From the NCBI GenBank assembly GCA_011174825.1, contig DUEZ01000007.1:1-33787 (forward strand): DNA of 33,787 nt. Direction: 5' to 3'. The translations under genes were made by a program, and so were the position numbers. The notes beneath the pieces are model-generated. The model had not been told where the DNA came from, made no database searches, and saw nothing but the letters and a program-made list of their open reading frames with translations. Source of the DNA: Anaerolineae bacterium. Its GTDB lineage: Bacteria > Chloroflexota > Anaerolineae > Anaerolineales > E44-bin32. Positions 24,617 through 32,192 of the stretch are shown one piece after another. Numbering within the stretch: the first letter of the stretch is position 1; each line of letters opens with the position of its first letter.

Positions 24617-24650
24617 TGTACCAGGCAATAACGCCTGACTTTTACACCGA
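24617..24650 (+). promoter_or_regulatory. Small nested hairpin upstream of the transaldolase gene
   Basis: CAGGC and GCCTG (24622-24626, 24633-24637) pair around a six-base loop, flanked by GTGTA and TACAC that could extend the structure with bulges. It lies about 35 bases before the transaldolase ribosome site in a 217-base gap that is otherwise AT-rich and unremarkable. It may be a leader structure; a chance repeat is not excluded. Confidence 0.2.
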
Positions 24651-24677
24651 GGTGATGAGAATAAACGGAGAAGGATC

Positions 24678-25766
24678 ATGACCAGCGGCCAATACAAAAG
24701 CAAATTACACCAGATGGTCAGCACGACCCCGACAGACTATTGGAATGACTCCAGTGCGGTCGATGAGCTCGAATATGCCATCGAAAACGGAGCCGTGGGT
24801 TCGACAACGAATCCGCCCATCACGCTCTATGTCCTTAATAAGGATCCTGATCTATGGAGGGAGAGGGCTTGCCAACTCTTTAAAGAAAATCCTACTTGGG
24901 GAGAGAATGAAATTGCTTGGAGAATTTTCGAAGAAATCGGCCTTCGAGGAGCAGGAATTCTGCACCCCGTGTTCCTGCGCGAAAACGGTTTAAAAGGACG
25001 TCTTTCCATTCAAGCGGATCCAACCAAGTATCGCAATATTGAGGCGATGGTCGATCAGGCTATCTACTACGACAGTCTTGCGCCTAATTTGCAAGTAAAA
25101 ATCCCGGTCACCCATGCCGGGATCCAGGCGATTGAGGAAGCCACTGCGCGTGGAGTGAACATCAACGCTACGGTTTGTTTCACAGTACCTCAAGCGCTGG
25201 CTGTCGGCGAAGCTGTCGAACGTGGTCTAAGCCGTCGGGCAGCACAGGGAATGGATATTTCCTCGATGAGCCCAGTATGCACCATCATGATCGGCCGTTT
25301 GGACGACTGGATGCGGGTGTTGGCGGAGCGCGATAACATCATCGCCAACCCGGAGTGTGTGCATTGGGCGGGAGTTGCTGCTTTGAAGAAGGCATACCGA
25401 ATTTACCTCGAAAGAGGTTACCGTGCTCGTTTGTTGGGTGCGGCTTATCGCCATCATCGACACTGGTCGGAGTTTATCGGCGGGGACCTCATTCTTTCAT
25501 TACCCTATGCATGGCAGCTGCGGTTTAATAATTCAGCAGTGGAGGTGATATCCCGAATCGACGAACCAGTAGATCCGCAAATTGTGAATGAACTTTATGA
25601 TCGGTTTCCAGATTTCCGTAGAGCGTATGATGAGGATGGGATGTCAGGTGAGGAATTCGATACCTTCGGACCGACTGTCCGTACGCTGCGCGGATTCATT
25701 GCTGCTTTTCAGCAGATTGTCAGCCTTGTTCGCGATTACATCATGCCCAACCCAGATGTGAACTAG
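24678..25766 (+). CDS. Transaldolase family protein
   Basis: A 362-residue class I aldolase of the transaldolase family, a cytoplasmic enzyme that transfers a dihydroxyacetone unit or cleaves a ketose phosphate through a Schiff base. The catalytic lysine is K141 in QVKIPVTHAG. VGSTTNPP (40-47) and GVNINATVCFTVPQA (159-173) are the standard barrel segments, and the N-terminal acidic residue expected for proton transfer is likely D24 or D29. At 362 residues it is longer than fructose-6-phosphate aldolases (about 220) and near long bacterial transaldolases, but the C-terminal part is unusual, with an RAAYRHH-like segment and a tail ending in NPDVN. GGAG lies seven bases before the ATG. It precedes the phosphomannose-isomerase-like gene by 37 bases, probably in one transcript. 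Confidence 0.85.
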   Translation: MTSGQYKSKLHQMVSTTPTDYWNDSSAVDELEYAIENGAVGSTTNPPITLYVLNKDPDLWRERACQLFKENPTWGENEIAWRIFEEIGLRGAGILHPVFLRENGLKGRLSIQADPTKYRNIEAMVDQAIYYDSLAPNLQVKIPVTHAGIQAIEEATARGVNINATVCFTVPQALAVGEAVERGLSRRAAQGMDISSMSPVCTIMIGRLDDWMRVLAERDNIIANPECVHWAGVAALKKAYRIYLERGYRARLLGAAYRHHRHWSEFIGGDLILSLPYAWQLRFNNSAVEVISRIDEPVDPQIVNELYDRFPDFRRAYDEDGMSGEEFDTFGPTVRTLRGFIAAFQQIVSLVRDYIMPNPDVN

Positions 25767-25803
25767 GCCAAGTTTATATAAAGATTTGGAGTTGATATTT
25801 ACC

Positions 25804-26898
25804 ATGGATGAAACAAAATTGCTCCGTAACGCTATACGACTTCCATTGTTATTGCCTTATCATCCTCTCCATCGCTTCTACAGAGGCGGATCGCTGGTGC
25901 GTACGTTTCGTGGGATCCCCGACACTCCTGATGACTGGTGGTCGGAGGATTGGGTCGGATCGTGCACGGTTGCAGGAAATCCCGACCCTGAGGGAAACCA
26001 ACAAGGTCTGAGTTCAGTTGATATCCCCCAGGTAGGATCTGTTACCTTAAAGAGCTTGATTGAACTGTTCCCCGAGGAGATGTTAGGGGTGGATTTCGTG
26101 GAACATTGGGGTCCAACCCCTGGAGTATTGGTAAAAATCCTTTCACCTGCCATTCCCGTGCCGCTCCACTTCCATCCCGACCGCGCATGGGCCAGAGAAC
26201 ATCTCGATTCGAAATTCGGAAAAACGGAAGGCTGGATTCTGCTCAACACTACAGGTGATGGTGAAGAACCAGCCTATTTCGCGGCGGGTTTCAAAGAGGG
26301 GGTGGACCGAGTCTGGTTCCGAGAGGCGATTGAGCAACGCCGACACCAGGCGATGCGTGAACGTTTGCATCGCGAGCAAGTACACCCGGGTCAGGTACTG
26401 GTGGCACATCCCGGTGTGCCGCATTGCATGGGACCGCAAATCTTGTCTATTGAACTCCAAGAACCGACCGATCACATGGTGATCGCTGAATACTCTGGGG
26501 AGGACGAGGCCGAGGCTACCATGGGCCTTGGATGGGACAAGGCGTTAGATATTGTGGATTTTTCTCCCACTACCAAAGAGGCAGCCTTTTCAAAAGCGCT
26601 TCAGACCCCCTCTGTTCTGCGTGAAAAAGGGGAAACGCGTGAAATCAGGCTGGTGAACGAGGAGGTGTTGGAATTCTTTGATGCAACTCGGCTAGAAGTT
26701 GCCGATGAAGTCTACGTTGAGGATGGTCGCTATTATGTAGGCATTGTCACCGAGGGAGAGGGAATGATCGAGGGCGATTTTGGTTCAATGCCCATCCATT
26801 CAGGTCAATCCTTCGTTTGCGCAGCGACGTTACAGCATCGAATTCGAGTTGATAAAAAACCTTTGCAGGTTATCCGTTGTATGGGTCCTTCGTATTAA
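25804..26898 (+). CDS. Class I mannose-6-phosphate isomerase-like cupin protein
   Basis: A 364-residue protein of the type I phosphomannose isomerase family (two cupin-like domains, zinc-dependent aldose/ketose isomerisation). Zinc ligands are H122 and H124 in PLHFHPD, E142 in KTEGWILL and H207 in GVPHCMG, the usual set. The DDWWSEDWVGSC segment near residue 43 is common in bacterial ManA-like proteins. I chose ATG 25804; a TTG 18 bases earlier is possible, and the GGAG at 25788 lies 12 bases before the ATG, so the start is not certain. With the transaldolase in front it would feed a hexose or sugar-acid intermediate into central metabolism. True mannose-6-phosphate activity is not shown; isomerisation of another sugar is quite possible. 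Confidence 0.82.
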   Translation: MDETKLLRNAIRLPLLLPYHPLHRFYRGGSLVRTFRGIPDTPDDWWSEDWVGSCTVAGNPDPEGNQQGLSSVDIPQVGSVTLKSLIELFPEEMLGVDFVEHWGPTPGVLVKILSPAIPVPLHFHPDRAWAREHLDSKFGKTEGWILLNTTGDGEEPAYFAAGFKEGVDRVWFREAIEQRRHQAMRERLHREQVHPGQVLVAHPGVPHCMGPQILSIELQEPTDHMVIAEYSGEDEAEATMGLGWDKALDIVDFSPTTKEAAFSKALQTPSVLREKGETREIRLVNEEVLEFFDATRLEVADEVYVEDGRYYVGIVTEGEGMIEGDFGSMPIHSGQSFVCAATLQHRIRVDKKPLQVIRCMGPSY

Positions 26899-27531
26899 GC
26901 GCCAAGTCATCTTAATTACCTGGAGGGACTCGAACCCCCAACCTGCTATTTATGTTATCTAATCTCATCGAACACTCAGAGGGTAGTAACGTTCTCTGAT
27001 TTACGTTATCGCCACATGTTGGGTCTATTCAGGGATCTACTCCAACTATGGCATAACCTACATCTTCATAAATACCTCTTAAATGGTCTTACTGCAGATT
27101 TGCTACACTACATTAATAATCAGTTACTGGATAAAAAGGAAAATAAAAGCAAGGAATTTACTCATCCTCATGAACAATGAGATTAACATCAGAATTTATT
27201 TACTTCTCGCAAATAGTAGATTCCACAATTTCCATATCTGGTTATGAGAATGTCAGTTGAGAGCTTTTATCCTCGCTTGCGCTCGACTTGAAGGGGGATA
27301 GAATCGGAACGGTAAATCACTAGGGGCATTCTCGCTTCATCTACTTCATCTCTACACTCTACATGACATCCAAAGCCCCATGGATTTCCTAGTAACACGT
27401 TGATTGGGAGGAGATGCAGAATTATTTCTGCACATTTTCAAGTTGAGAAGCTCGCGCATTTTGGTTTGAATACCATCAACCAATCGCCATCCTAGTGAAT
27501 AATCCACATTACCCTTCGAGGAGACTACCCT
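26899..27531. other. 633-base gap, AT-rich, with a tRNA fragment at its left end
   Basis: Apart from the tRNA T-arm fragment at 26916-26943 there is no gene, repeat or clear terminator here. Composition is more AT-rich than the neighbouring operon. The end of the gap must hold the promoter of the small membrane-protein gene, but no convincing boxes are seen. No integrase remains are recognisable in any frame. Confidence 0.45.
26916..26943 (-). other. 3' fragment of a tRNA gene (T-arm and acceptor strand), possible attachment-site scar
   Basis: On the minus strand GGGGG-TTCGAGT-CCCTC forms a textbook T-arm (26923-26939): five pairs, one of them G-T, and a loop with the invariant TTC and A. 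A seven-base acceptor-like strand CAGGTAA follows. No matching 5' acceptor strand, D-arm or anticodon arm lies in the next 150 bases, so this is not a whole tRNA. Integrating elements often leave such tRNA 3' ends at their borders. It begins 18 bases after the stop of the isomerase-like gene, at the right end of the plus-strand catabolic cluster. Confidence 0.5.
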
Positions 27532-27957
27532 ATGTCCTCTGACATTCTCGAGATCTTTCGCTAGATGTCTTTCGTGTCCAGCGTTTTAGCTGGTTTCGCG
27601 ATCACCGTGGCTATCGAACTGATCGCACTCGCCAAGAAGGGGCCACTTGCCTCCTCCGCAATAGCTGTGTTCCTCACCTCGTCTATCATCACAGTAGTCG
27701 CAACCTTTATCTTCGTATTTGTTATGACCTCCGCGATCGGACCCCCGGGATCTCCCAAGCCCAGCGATGCTTGGATAATGCACTTCTTAGGAGGCATCGG
27801 AGTTCTGCCTTTCTTAGGCTTAATCCTATTCCTCGCAGGAATAGGCCTGGTCGGCTGGTTACACTCCAAGCCCCTTGGCATCATCACAACTGTTTCCGCG
27901 GCGTTAGCGGTGGTGTTAATCATTTACATCCTTAGGAGCATCGTCACCATGCAGTGA
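27532..27957 (+). pseudogene. Small membrane-protein gene with an in-frame TAG after codon 10
   Basis: The only good ribosome site, GAGGAG, lies eight bases before ATG 27532. That frame reads ten codons (MSSDILEIFR), meets TAG at 27562 and continues directly with ATG 27565 in the same frame for another 130 residues. The 130-residue part has four hydrophobic segments (about 3-23, 29-55, 72-96 and 106-126) with an SAIGPPGSPKPSD loop, and is surely a membrane protein; the family is not recognised. Either a nonsense mutation has struck the N-terminus of a 141-residue protein, or the short frame is a leader and the ribosome restarts on the ATG that touches the stop. The start at 27565 has no ribosome site of its own. 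It stands alone between two gaps. Confidence 0.55.
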
Positions 27958-28098
27958 CCCTACCCGCCCAGTTCTTCTCAGGCGCCGCTCAACTATACTC
28001 AGTAGGCAACCGGGGACACTGAGCAAAAAGCATGCCAAATTGTATGATGGGGCTGGGCTAGAAGGCAGAAATCGAAAGGAGTGAAATCAGGATTTATT

Positions 28099-29169
28099 AT
28101 GGATAAAACAGCTACCTTACTGAAGAAACTTACCGAAGCCAATGGCGTATCAGGTCATGAAGCAGAAGTACGCCAGGTTGTAAAAACCTATCTGGAAAAG
28201 GTCGGCGACCTCTCTCAGGATAATATTGGAAGCCTGATTTGTGAGATCTCTGATACCCCTGAAACCCCGAGGGTGATGTTGGTCGGCCACATAGATGAAA
28301 TCGGTTTTATGGTCAAGCATATTACCAAAGAGGGATTTCTACGCTTCCTTCCTTTGGGTGGCTGGTTCGACCAAGTTCTGCTGGGTCAACGAGTGGTAAT
28401 ACAAACCCACAAAGGGTCAGTAGTGGGGGTGATAGGAGCAAAGCCACCTCACCTGTTGAACGATGAAGAACGCAAGAAAGTAGTCAAAAAGAAGGATATG
28501 TACATCGACATCGGTGCTACATCGCTCAAAGAGGTGGAAGACGCGGGTGTACGCACTGGTGATCCGATCGTGCCACAGGCGGGCTTTACTATCCTGGCAA
28601 ACCCAAAGACTTATCTATCCAAAGCTTTTGATGACCGAGTTGGCACAGCTCTTATGATCCAGGCACTGCAGACACTAAAAGAGGCTGGTTCACCTAATCG
28701 TGTTGTTGGTGTAGCCACTGTCATGGAGGAGGTCGGATTGCGCGGCGCTAGCACTTCAGTGGAAGCCGTCAATCCGGATGTGGCGATCGTTCTTGAATCG
28801 GATATCGCTGGCGATGTCCCCGGCATCGAGGAGGAGCAGTCGGCGATCAAACTGGGGAAAGGACCTTCGGTTCTACTTTACGATCGGCGAATGATACCCA
28901 ACCTCAAGCTGCGCGACCTGGTGATGTTGACCGCGGCGGAGCTAGAAATTCCACTGCAAATGTCCTTAATTGAAGGTGGAGCCACTGATGGCGGTGCTAT
29001 CCACCTGCATAAAACCGGTGTTCCGACGGTGGTTATAGGGGTGCCAGCACGCCATATACACTCTCACAGTAGCATAATACACCGTGAGGATTACGATAGA
29101 GCATTGACTCTGCTGATTGAATTAGTCAAACGCTTAGATGTGGAAACAGTGTCTGGATTTACAGCTTGA
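28099..29169 (+). CDS. M42 family metallopeptidase (glutamyl/deblocking aminopeptidase type)
   Basis: A 356-residue cytoplasmic aminopeptidase of family M42 (TET/FrvX-like), which forms large particles and trims short peptides using two metal ions. The metal and catalytic residues are present: H64 and D66 in VGHIDEIGF, D178 in AFDDRVG, the base pair E210-E211 in MEEVGLRGA, D235 in LESDIAG and H321 in RHIHSHS. Length is typical. I chose ATG 28099, which has AGGA six bases upstream; a GTG at 28081 abuts AAAGGA and is less likely. It is monocistronic, with gaps on both sides, and seems unrelated to the sugar clusters. FrvX-type members have been linked to sugar operons, but nothing here shows that. 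Confidence 0.93.
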   Translation: MDKTATLLKKLTEANGVSGHEAEVRQVVKTYLEKVGDLSQDNIGSLICEISDTPETPRVMLVGHIDEIGFMVKHITKEGFLRFLPLGGWFDQVLLGQRVVIQTHKGSVVGVIGAKPPHLLNDEERKKVVKKKDMYIDIGATSLKEVEDAGVRTGDPIVPQAGFTILANPKTYLSKAFDDRVGTALMIQALQTLKEAGSPNRVVGVATVMEEVGLRGASTSVEAVNPDVAIVLESDIAGDVPGIEEEQSAIKLGKGPSVLLYDRRMIPNLKLRDLVMLTAAELEIPLQMSLIEGGATDGGAIHLHKTGVPTVVIGVPARHIHSHSSIIHREDYDRALTLLIELVKRLDVETVSGFTA

Positions 29170-29202
29170 ATCATTTTTGCCATCGACCACAAACCACATT
29201 CA

Positions 29203-29285
29203 GGGAGGAGACATAGCTCGACGCCAATATATTGGCCAAGATTTGGGGATCGATTAGGGCACGGTCAACGCACTGACTTTGATGC
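29203..29285 (+). pseudogene. MreB-like 5' relic with lost start codon
   Basis: GGGAGGAG (29203-29210) is followed by ATA where an ATG would be expected (29213). The frame then reads ARRQYIGQDLGID, a TAG, then GTVNALT. This is the N-terminal phosphate-loop region of MreB-type actin-like ATPases (DLGIDLGTxNTL), with the leucine codon turned into TAG. After about 25 codons the similarity is lost. It is a short match, though the ribosome site in the right place supports it. Confidence 0.45.
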
Positions 29286-29326
29286 CGATTCTTCCCAATG
29301 TCCGTGTGAGCATCGATAGTTTCCTG

Positions 29327-29446
29327 CTATTCCATGTCGCCCAGAGCCCTCGTCAGTAGCGTGCCAGCCACTGCCTCGTCCATCTCGCCAAAGACCGCGC
29401 CCAGCAGGTTCTCTCGCGCGCCAGCGGTCACCAGGCCACCGAACAC
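29327..29446 (-). pseudogene. GC-rich C-terminal relic of an unidentified gene
   Basis: A minus-strand frame from 29446 to the TAG at 29327 reads 39 residues (FGGLVTAGARENLLGAVFGE and onward to ALGDME) with the composition of a normal soluble protein. Its GC content is visibly higher than the surroundings, above 60%. Its upstream end coincides with the 16-bp repeat AACACTTAGTGGGTAG, beyond which the frame is closed, so the gene seems to have been cut there, perhaps by an insertion sequence. Family unknown. Confidence 0.4.
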
Positions 29447-29457
29447 TTAGTGGGTAG
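29442..29457 (+). repeat. 16-bp repeat AACACTTAGTGGGTAG, copy 1
   Basis: It is identical to 31827-31842 and in the same direction. The second copy lies about 90 bases before an IS30-type transposase relic, so the repeat may be part of that element's left end. This copy truncates a GC-rich gene relic. Confidence 0.6.
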
Positions 29458-29593
29458 TTTCAAATTAGATATTTAAAAAAAATGACATTCCTGAGTATAA
29501 GGTCTATTATGATGATATCAATGTAAATTGATCTCTTTAAGGGATGCATCACAGCTTGGCGAATGGGGTGGCCGAGCGTCGATCATTCATCGC

Positions 29594-29625
29594 AAGCCCA
29601 ACGTAGATGTTGTTGGGCTTTTATT
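29594..29625 (+). terminator. Intrinsic terminator
   Basis: AAGCCCAAC and GTTGGGCTT form a perfect nine-base stem with a nine-base loop, followed by TTATT. It is the first good terminator after the M42 gene, 425 bases downstream, and it may have served a gene that is now decayed. Confidence 0.6.
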
Positions 29626-29818
29626 GTCCGTGACGCAATTGCCGCGAAAACTGGAACGAAGAACTTCGAAACACTCCCAATATCATCAATCTCCAGAGTT
29701 GATGCCATCGATTTCGCCCGTAACCTCAATCAACTCGCTTCATACTCATCCTATCTAATAACAGTTAACCTTCCCCAGAATCCATGGGAAATGGAAGGAT
29801 TCCAAAAGGCACCGTCAC

Positions 29819-29848
29819 AGCTCATCCTCGATGGATGAGCTTTCTTTG
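29819..29848 (+). terminator. Intrinsic terminator
   Basis: AGCTCATCC and GGATGAGCT form a perfect nine-base stem around the loop TCGAT, followed by TTCTTTG. It lies 130 bases before the lipoprotein start and insulates that gene from transcription coming from the left. Confidence 0.6.
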
Positions 29849-29978
29849 TAAGTGTAACTATGTGGTGAACAAAGGAGGTGAGGATGCGAGATGACTGAAA
29901 CTTAGCTTGATAGACCGAAACGTAGTGTGTCTCATGTTAGGCGAGAAGACTTAAGAACGAGGGGGGCGGAGGATTGAC

Positions 29979-31646
29979 ATGTCCATCAGAACAACAAGTG
30001 ACTACCTTGCCATGTTCACACGACGAACGCTGAGAACATCACGCCTCGCATTGATCATCGCGTTGTGTGGTGCCATGGTTATTGTTGGAGCGTGTGCACC
30101 GAAGAAGGGTGAGATGCTAGTGGATGAGCTTGTTAAAGGTGCCTCATTCCACGGCACCAACGGATTGAAGATCGGCCCTGATGGTAATTTATATGTTGCT
30201 AGTGTCCTTGGAAAAGAAATATTGATACTGGATCCGAGTACAGGTACTGTCATCGATCGCTATGGTGCCGAGGATGGTGTCGTCGGTCCAGACGATCTTG
30301 TCTTTGGTCCGGATGGCTCGCTTTACTGGACGGACATCCTTTCAGGTGAAGTCGGACGCAGGGCACCTGATGGGACTGTGACCAAACAACTCGTCGCTCC
30401 GTTTGTTAATCCCATCGCCTTTAACGCGGAAGGACGTTTGTTCGTGGCGCAGGCCTTTGTGGCGGATGGGCTCTTTGAACTCGATCCAGAGCTCATCGGT
30501 CCACCAAGGCAAATCCTTGGCACAGGGGATCCTACCTACCATCTGAATGGGTTTGAGTTTGGAACGGATGGCTACCTTTATGCGCCCCGTCAACAACTGG
30601 GGGACCTAGTAAAGATTGATGTAGACACCGGTGAAGTTGAGGTAGTCACCGATGCGATCTTTGGAGAGACGGCATTAGATTCGAATAAAGACCTATATGT
30701 TTCCGGTCATGGCGCGATTTATCAATTCGACCCTTCGACGGGTGATTATGAGGTTATTGCAGAGGTGCCTCCCGCAACCGACAACATCGCATTTGATGCC
30801 CAAGACAATATCTACATCTCCAACTTCAGGGATGGATCCATCCACCGTCTTAGCGCAGACGGCAAGCTCGAGGAAATTAGTCCTGGGGGCATGATCGCAC
30901 CAGGCGGCATAACGGTATTACCGAATGCCGAAGGTGGTGAAACCATCTATGTCGCCGATTTCTGGACCGTTCGGGCGTATGATGCCGAGGATGGTTCGGC
31001 AGGGCCCGTGGGGATGGATTTCTTCTTCGATAGCCCCTTCACAGCTTCCACGGATGGAGAGAACCTCATCTTAACCTCCTGGTTTGGCAACACGGTTGAG
31101 CTGTGGGATCCTGTTTCTCAGACCATCTTAGGATTTGACGAGTTCAACGTCCCAATCAATGCCATTCCGTTCATGGGAGAGATCGTCGTCGCCGAACTCG
31201 GGACTGGCAGCGTTGTGAGTGCAACCTTGGGTGGGGATCGGAGGACCTTAGCGGAGGAACTCATCGTTCCTGCAGGTCTTGCTGCGAGTGAGGACGATCT
31301 TTGGGTGGGAGACTGGGCCTCGGGGGTAGTCTACCAGATCGTCAAGGATGGAAACTCTCTTGACACACCCGAAATCGTTGTGGAAGGTTTAACCACGCCC
31401 GAAGGCATGGCCCTTGACGAAGATGGCACTTTGCTCGTTGTCGAGAGCATGCTGGGTCAATTGACACGTGTTGATCTCGACAGTGGGGAAACGAGTGTTG
31501 TGGTGGATGGCCTGGCGATCGGCCTCCCTGCAGCGCCCGAGTGGCCCCCAACTTGGTTTTTCAACAGCGTTACCGTTAGCAAAGATGGTGCCATCTACAT
31601 TACCGGAGACACCGGTATCGTCGTTTACCGCATAAGCTGGAAGTAG
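29979..31646 (+). CDS. SMP-30/NHL-type beta-propeller lipoprotein
   Basis: A 555-residue exported protein. The N-terminus is a long lipoprotein signal: RTLRTSRLALIIALCGAMVI and the lipobox VGAC, with the lipidated cysteine at 39. The mature part is a series of about 40-residue blades with recurring GPDGNLYVA, GPDGSLYWTD, DAQDNIYISN and DEDGTLLVVES motifs, each with the pattern hydrophobic-D-x-D/G-G-x-L-Y. This is the SMP-30/gluconolaconase-like (NHL, Vgb) propeller class. Such proteins act as lactonases or as binding scaffolds; metal ligands for lactonase activity cannot be assigned with confidence. GGAGG lies six bases before the ATG. It stands alone between two debris-filled gaps and is followed by a strong hairpin at 31745. 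A secreted lactonase acting on sugar lactones would suit the window, but this is inference. Confidence 0.85.
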   Translation: MSIRTTSDYLAMFTRRTLRTSRLALIIALCGAMVIVGACAPKKGEMLVDELVKGASFHGTNGLKIGPDGNLYVASVLGKEILILDPSTGTVIDRYGAEDGVVGPDDLVFGPDGSLYWTDILSGEVGRRAPDGTVTKQLVAPFVNPIAFNAEGRLFVAQAFVADGLFELDPELIGPPRQILGTGDPTYHLNGFEFGTDGYLYAPRQQLGDLVKIDVDTGEVEVVTDAIFGETALDSNKDLYVSGHGAIYQFDPSTGDYEVIAEVPPATDNIAFDAQDNIYISNFRDGSIHRLSADGKLEEISPGGMIAPGGITVLPNAEGGETIYVADFWTVRAYDAEDGSAGPVGMDFFFDSPFTASTDGENLILTSWFGNTVELWDPVSQTILGFDEFNVPINAIPFMGEIVVAELGTGSVVSATLGGDRRTLAEELIVPAGLAASEDDLWVGDWASGVVYQIVKDGNSLDTPEIVVEGLTTPEGMALDEDGTLLVVESMLGQLTRVDLDSGETSVVVDGLAIGLPAAPEWPPTWFFNSVTVSKDGAIYITGDTGIVVYRISWK

Positions 31647-31744
31647 GTGATCTCCATTGTCTAAAGTGGCAAAAACCCGGTACAAGACCAGGCTATGACA
31701 TACGAAATGGATCAGGAGAGAAGCTCAAAGCGATACCGTCTCAC

Positions 31745-31778
31745 ACACTGCCCGACCTCAAATGAGGTCGGGCAGTGT
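31745..31778 (+). terminator. Strong hairpin after the lipoprotein gene, probable terminator
   Basis: ACACTGCCCGACCTCA and TGAGGTCGGGCAGTGT form a perfect 16-bp stem closed by AA. In practice the loop must open a few pairs. It lies about 100 bases after the stop of the lipoprotein gene. There is no T-run on either side (TGGGAAAA follows), so termination may need more than the hairpin, or it serves as a 3' stabiliser. Confidence 0.5.
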
Positions 31779-31826
31779 TGGGAAAATGGGTAGGACAATC
31801 TGCGCTGATTATTCCACCGTATAAGA

Positions 31827-31842
31827 AACACTTAGTGGGTAG
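31827..31842 (+). repeat. 16-bp repeat AACACTTAGTGGGTAG, copy 2
   Basis: It is identical to 29442-29457. About 90 bases downstream begins the IS30-type relic, which suggests this is the upstream end region of that element. Confidence 0.6.
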
Positions 31843-31929
31843 CTGTATGTCTCAGTGAGTTCTGAAGAGGTAAGCTGGGGTAGCATCTGTGCTTCTCAGA
31901 CCAGCCAAGTCAAAGGAGCACTAACCAGA

Positions 31930-32077
31930 ACCTACACGCAACTCACCCAACCTTCGGCAAAGATACCAGATTTATGAACTCCTGAAAGCAGGGCACAACC
32001 AAACGGAGATTGCACACTCTATCAAAGTTTATAAGTCCCTGGTCATCAGAGAAATGAGACGGATTAGTGTTTTATAG
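31930..32077 (+). pseudogene. IS30-family transposase N-terminal relic
   Basis: AAAGGAG (31913-31919) precedes a frame reading TYTQLTQ. After a frameshift near 31951 the next frame gives RYQIYELLKAGHNQTEIA, HSIKVYKSLVIREMRRI and a stop at 32075. This is the helix-turn-helix start of IS30 transposases (YTQLT, RYQIY-LLKAGHSQTEIA, HKSTISRELRRN). No start codon survives and the catalytic part is missing, so the element is dead and truncated to about 50 codons. Confidence 0.7.
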
Positions 32078-32192
32078 GGGTGTCATCTGGTACTTTGTAA
32101 CTTCTGTTTGGAATATTGATATGTTAATTTAGATTTGCGAAATTCCACACCGACGATACACATATTGATCACTGGCAGCGCTCTGATTACTT

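Larger units (their letters stand above)
29170..29978. other. 809-base gap with gene relics and two terminators
   Basis: After the M42 gene comes a patchwork: an MreB-like 5' relic (29203-29285), a GC-rich minus-strand relic (29327-29446), a 16-bp repeat shared with 31827-31842, an AT-rich stretch, and two intrinsic-terminator-like hairpins (29594-29625 and 29819-29848). A plus-strand open frame at 29563-29838 ends inside the second hairpin, has no ribosome site and matches nothing I know. The promoter of the beta-propeller lipoprotein gene should lie between 29850 and 29960. Confidence 0.5.
31647..32192. other. 546-base gap with a strong hairpin, IS debris and no intact gene
   Basis: It contains the hairpin at 31745-31778, the second copy of the 16-bp repeat at 31827-31842 and an IS30-type transposase relic at 31930-32077. 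The last 115 bases before the larC stop hold nothing recognisable. The genes on either side are convergent, which makes this a natural landing place for an insertion. Confidence 0.55.

Noticed and set aside
29560..29640. GGTGGCCGAGCG as part of a Ser/Leu tRNA
   Set aside because: It resembles a D-arm, but no anticodon arm, T-arm or acceptor pairing follows.
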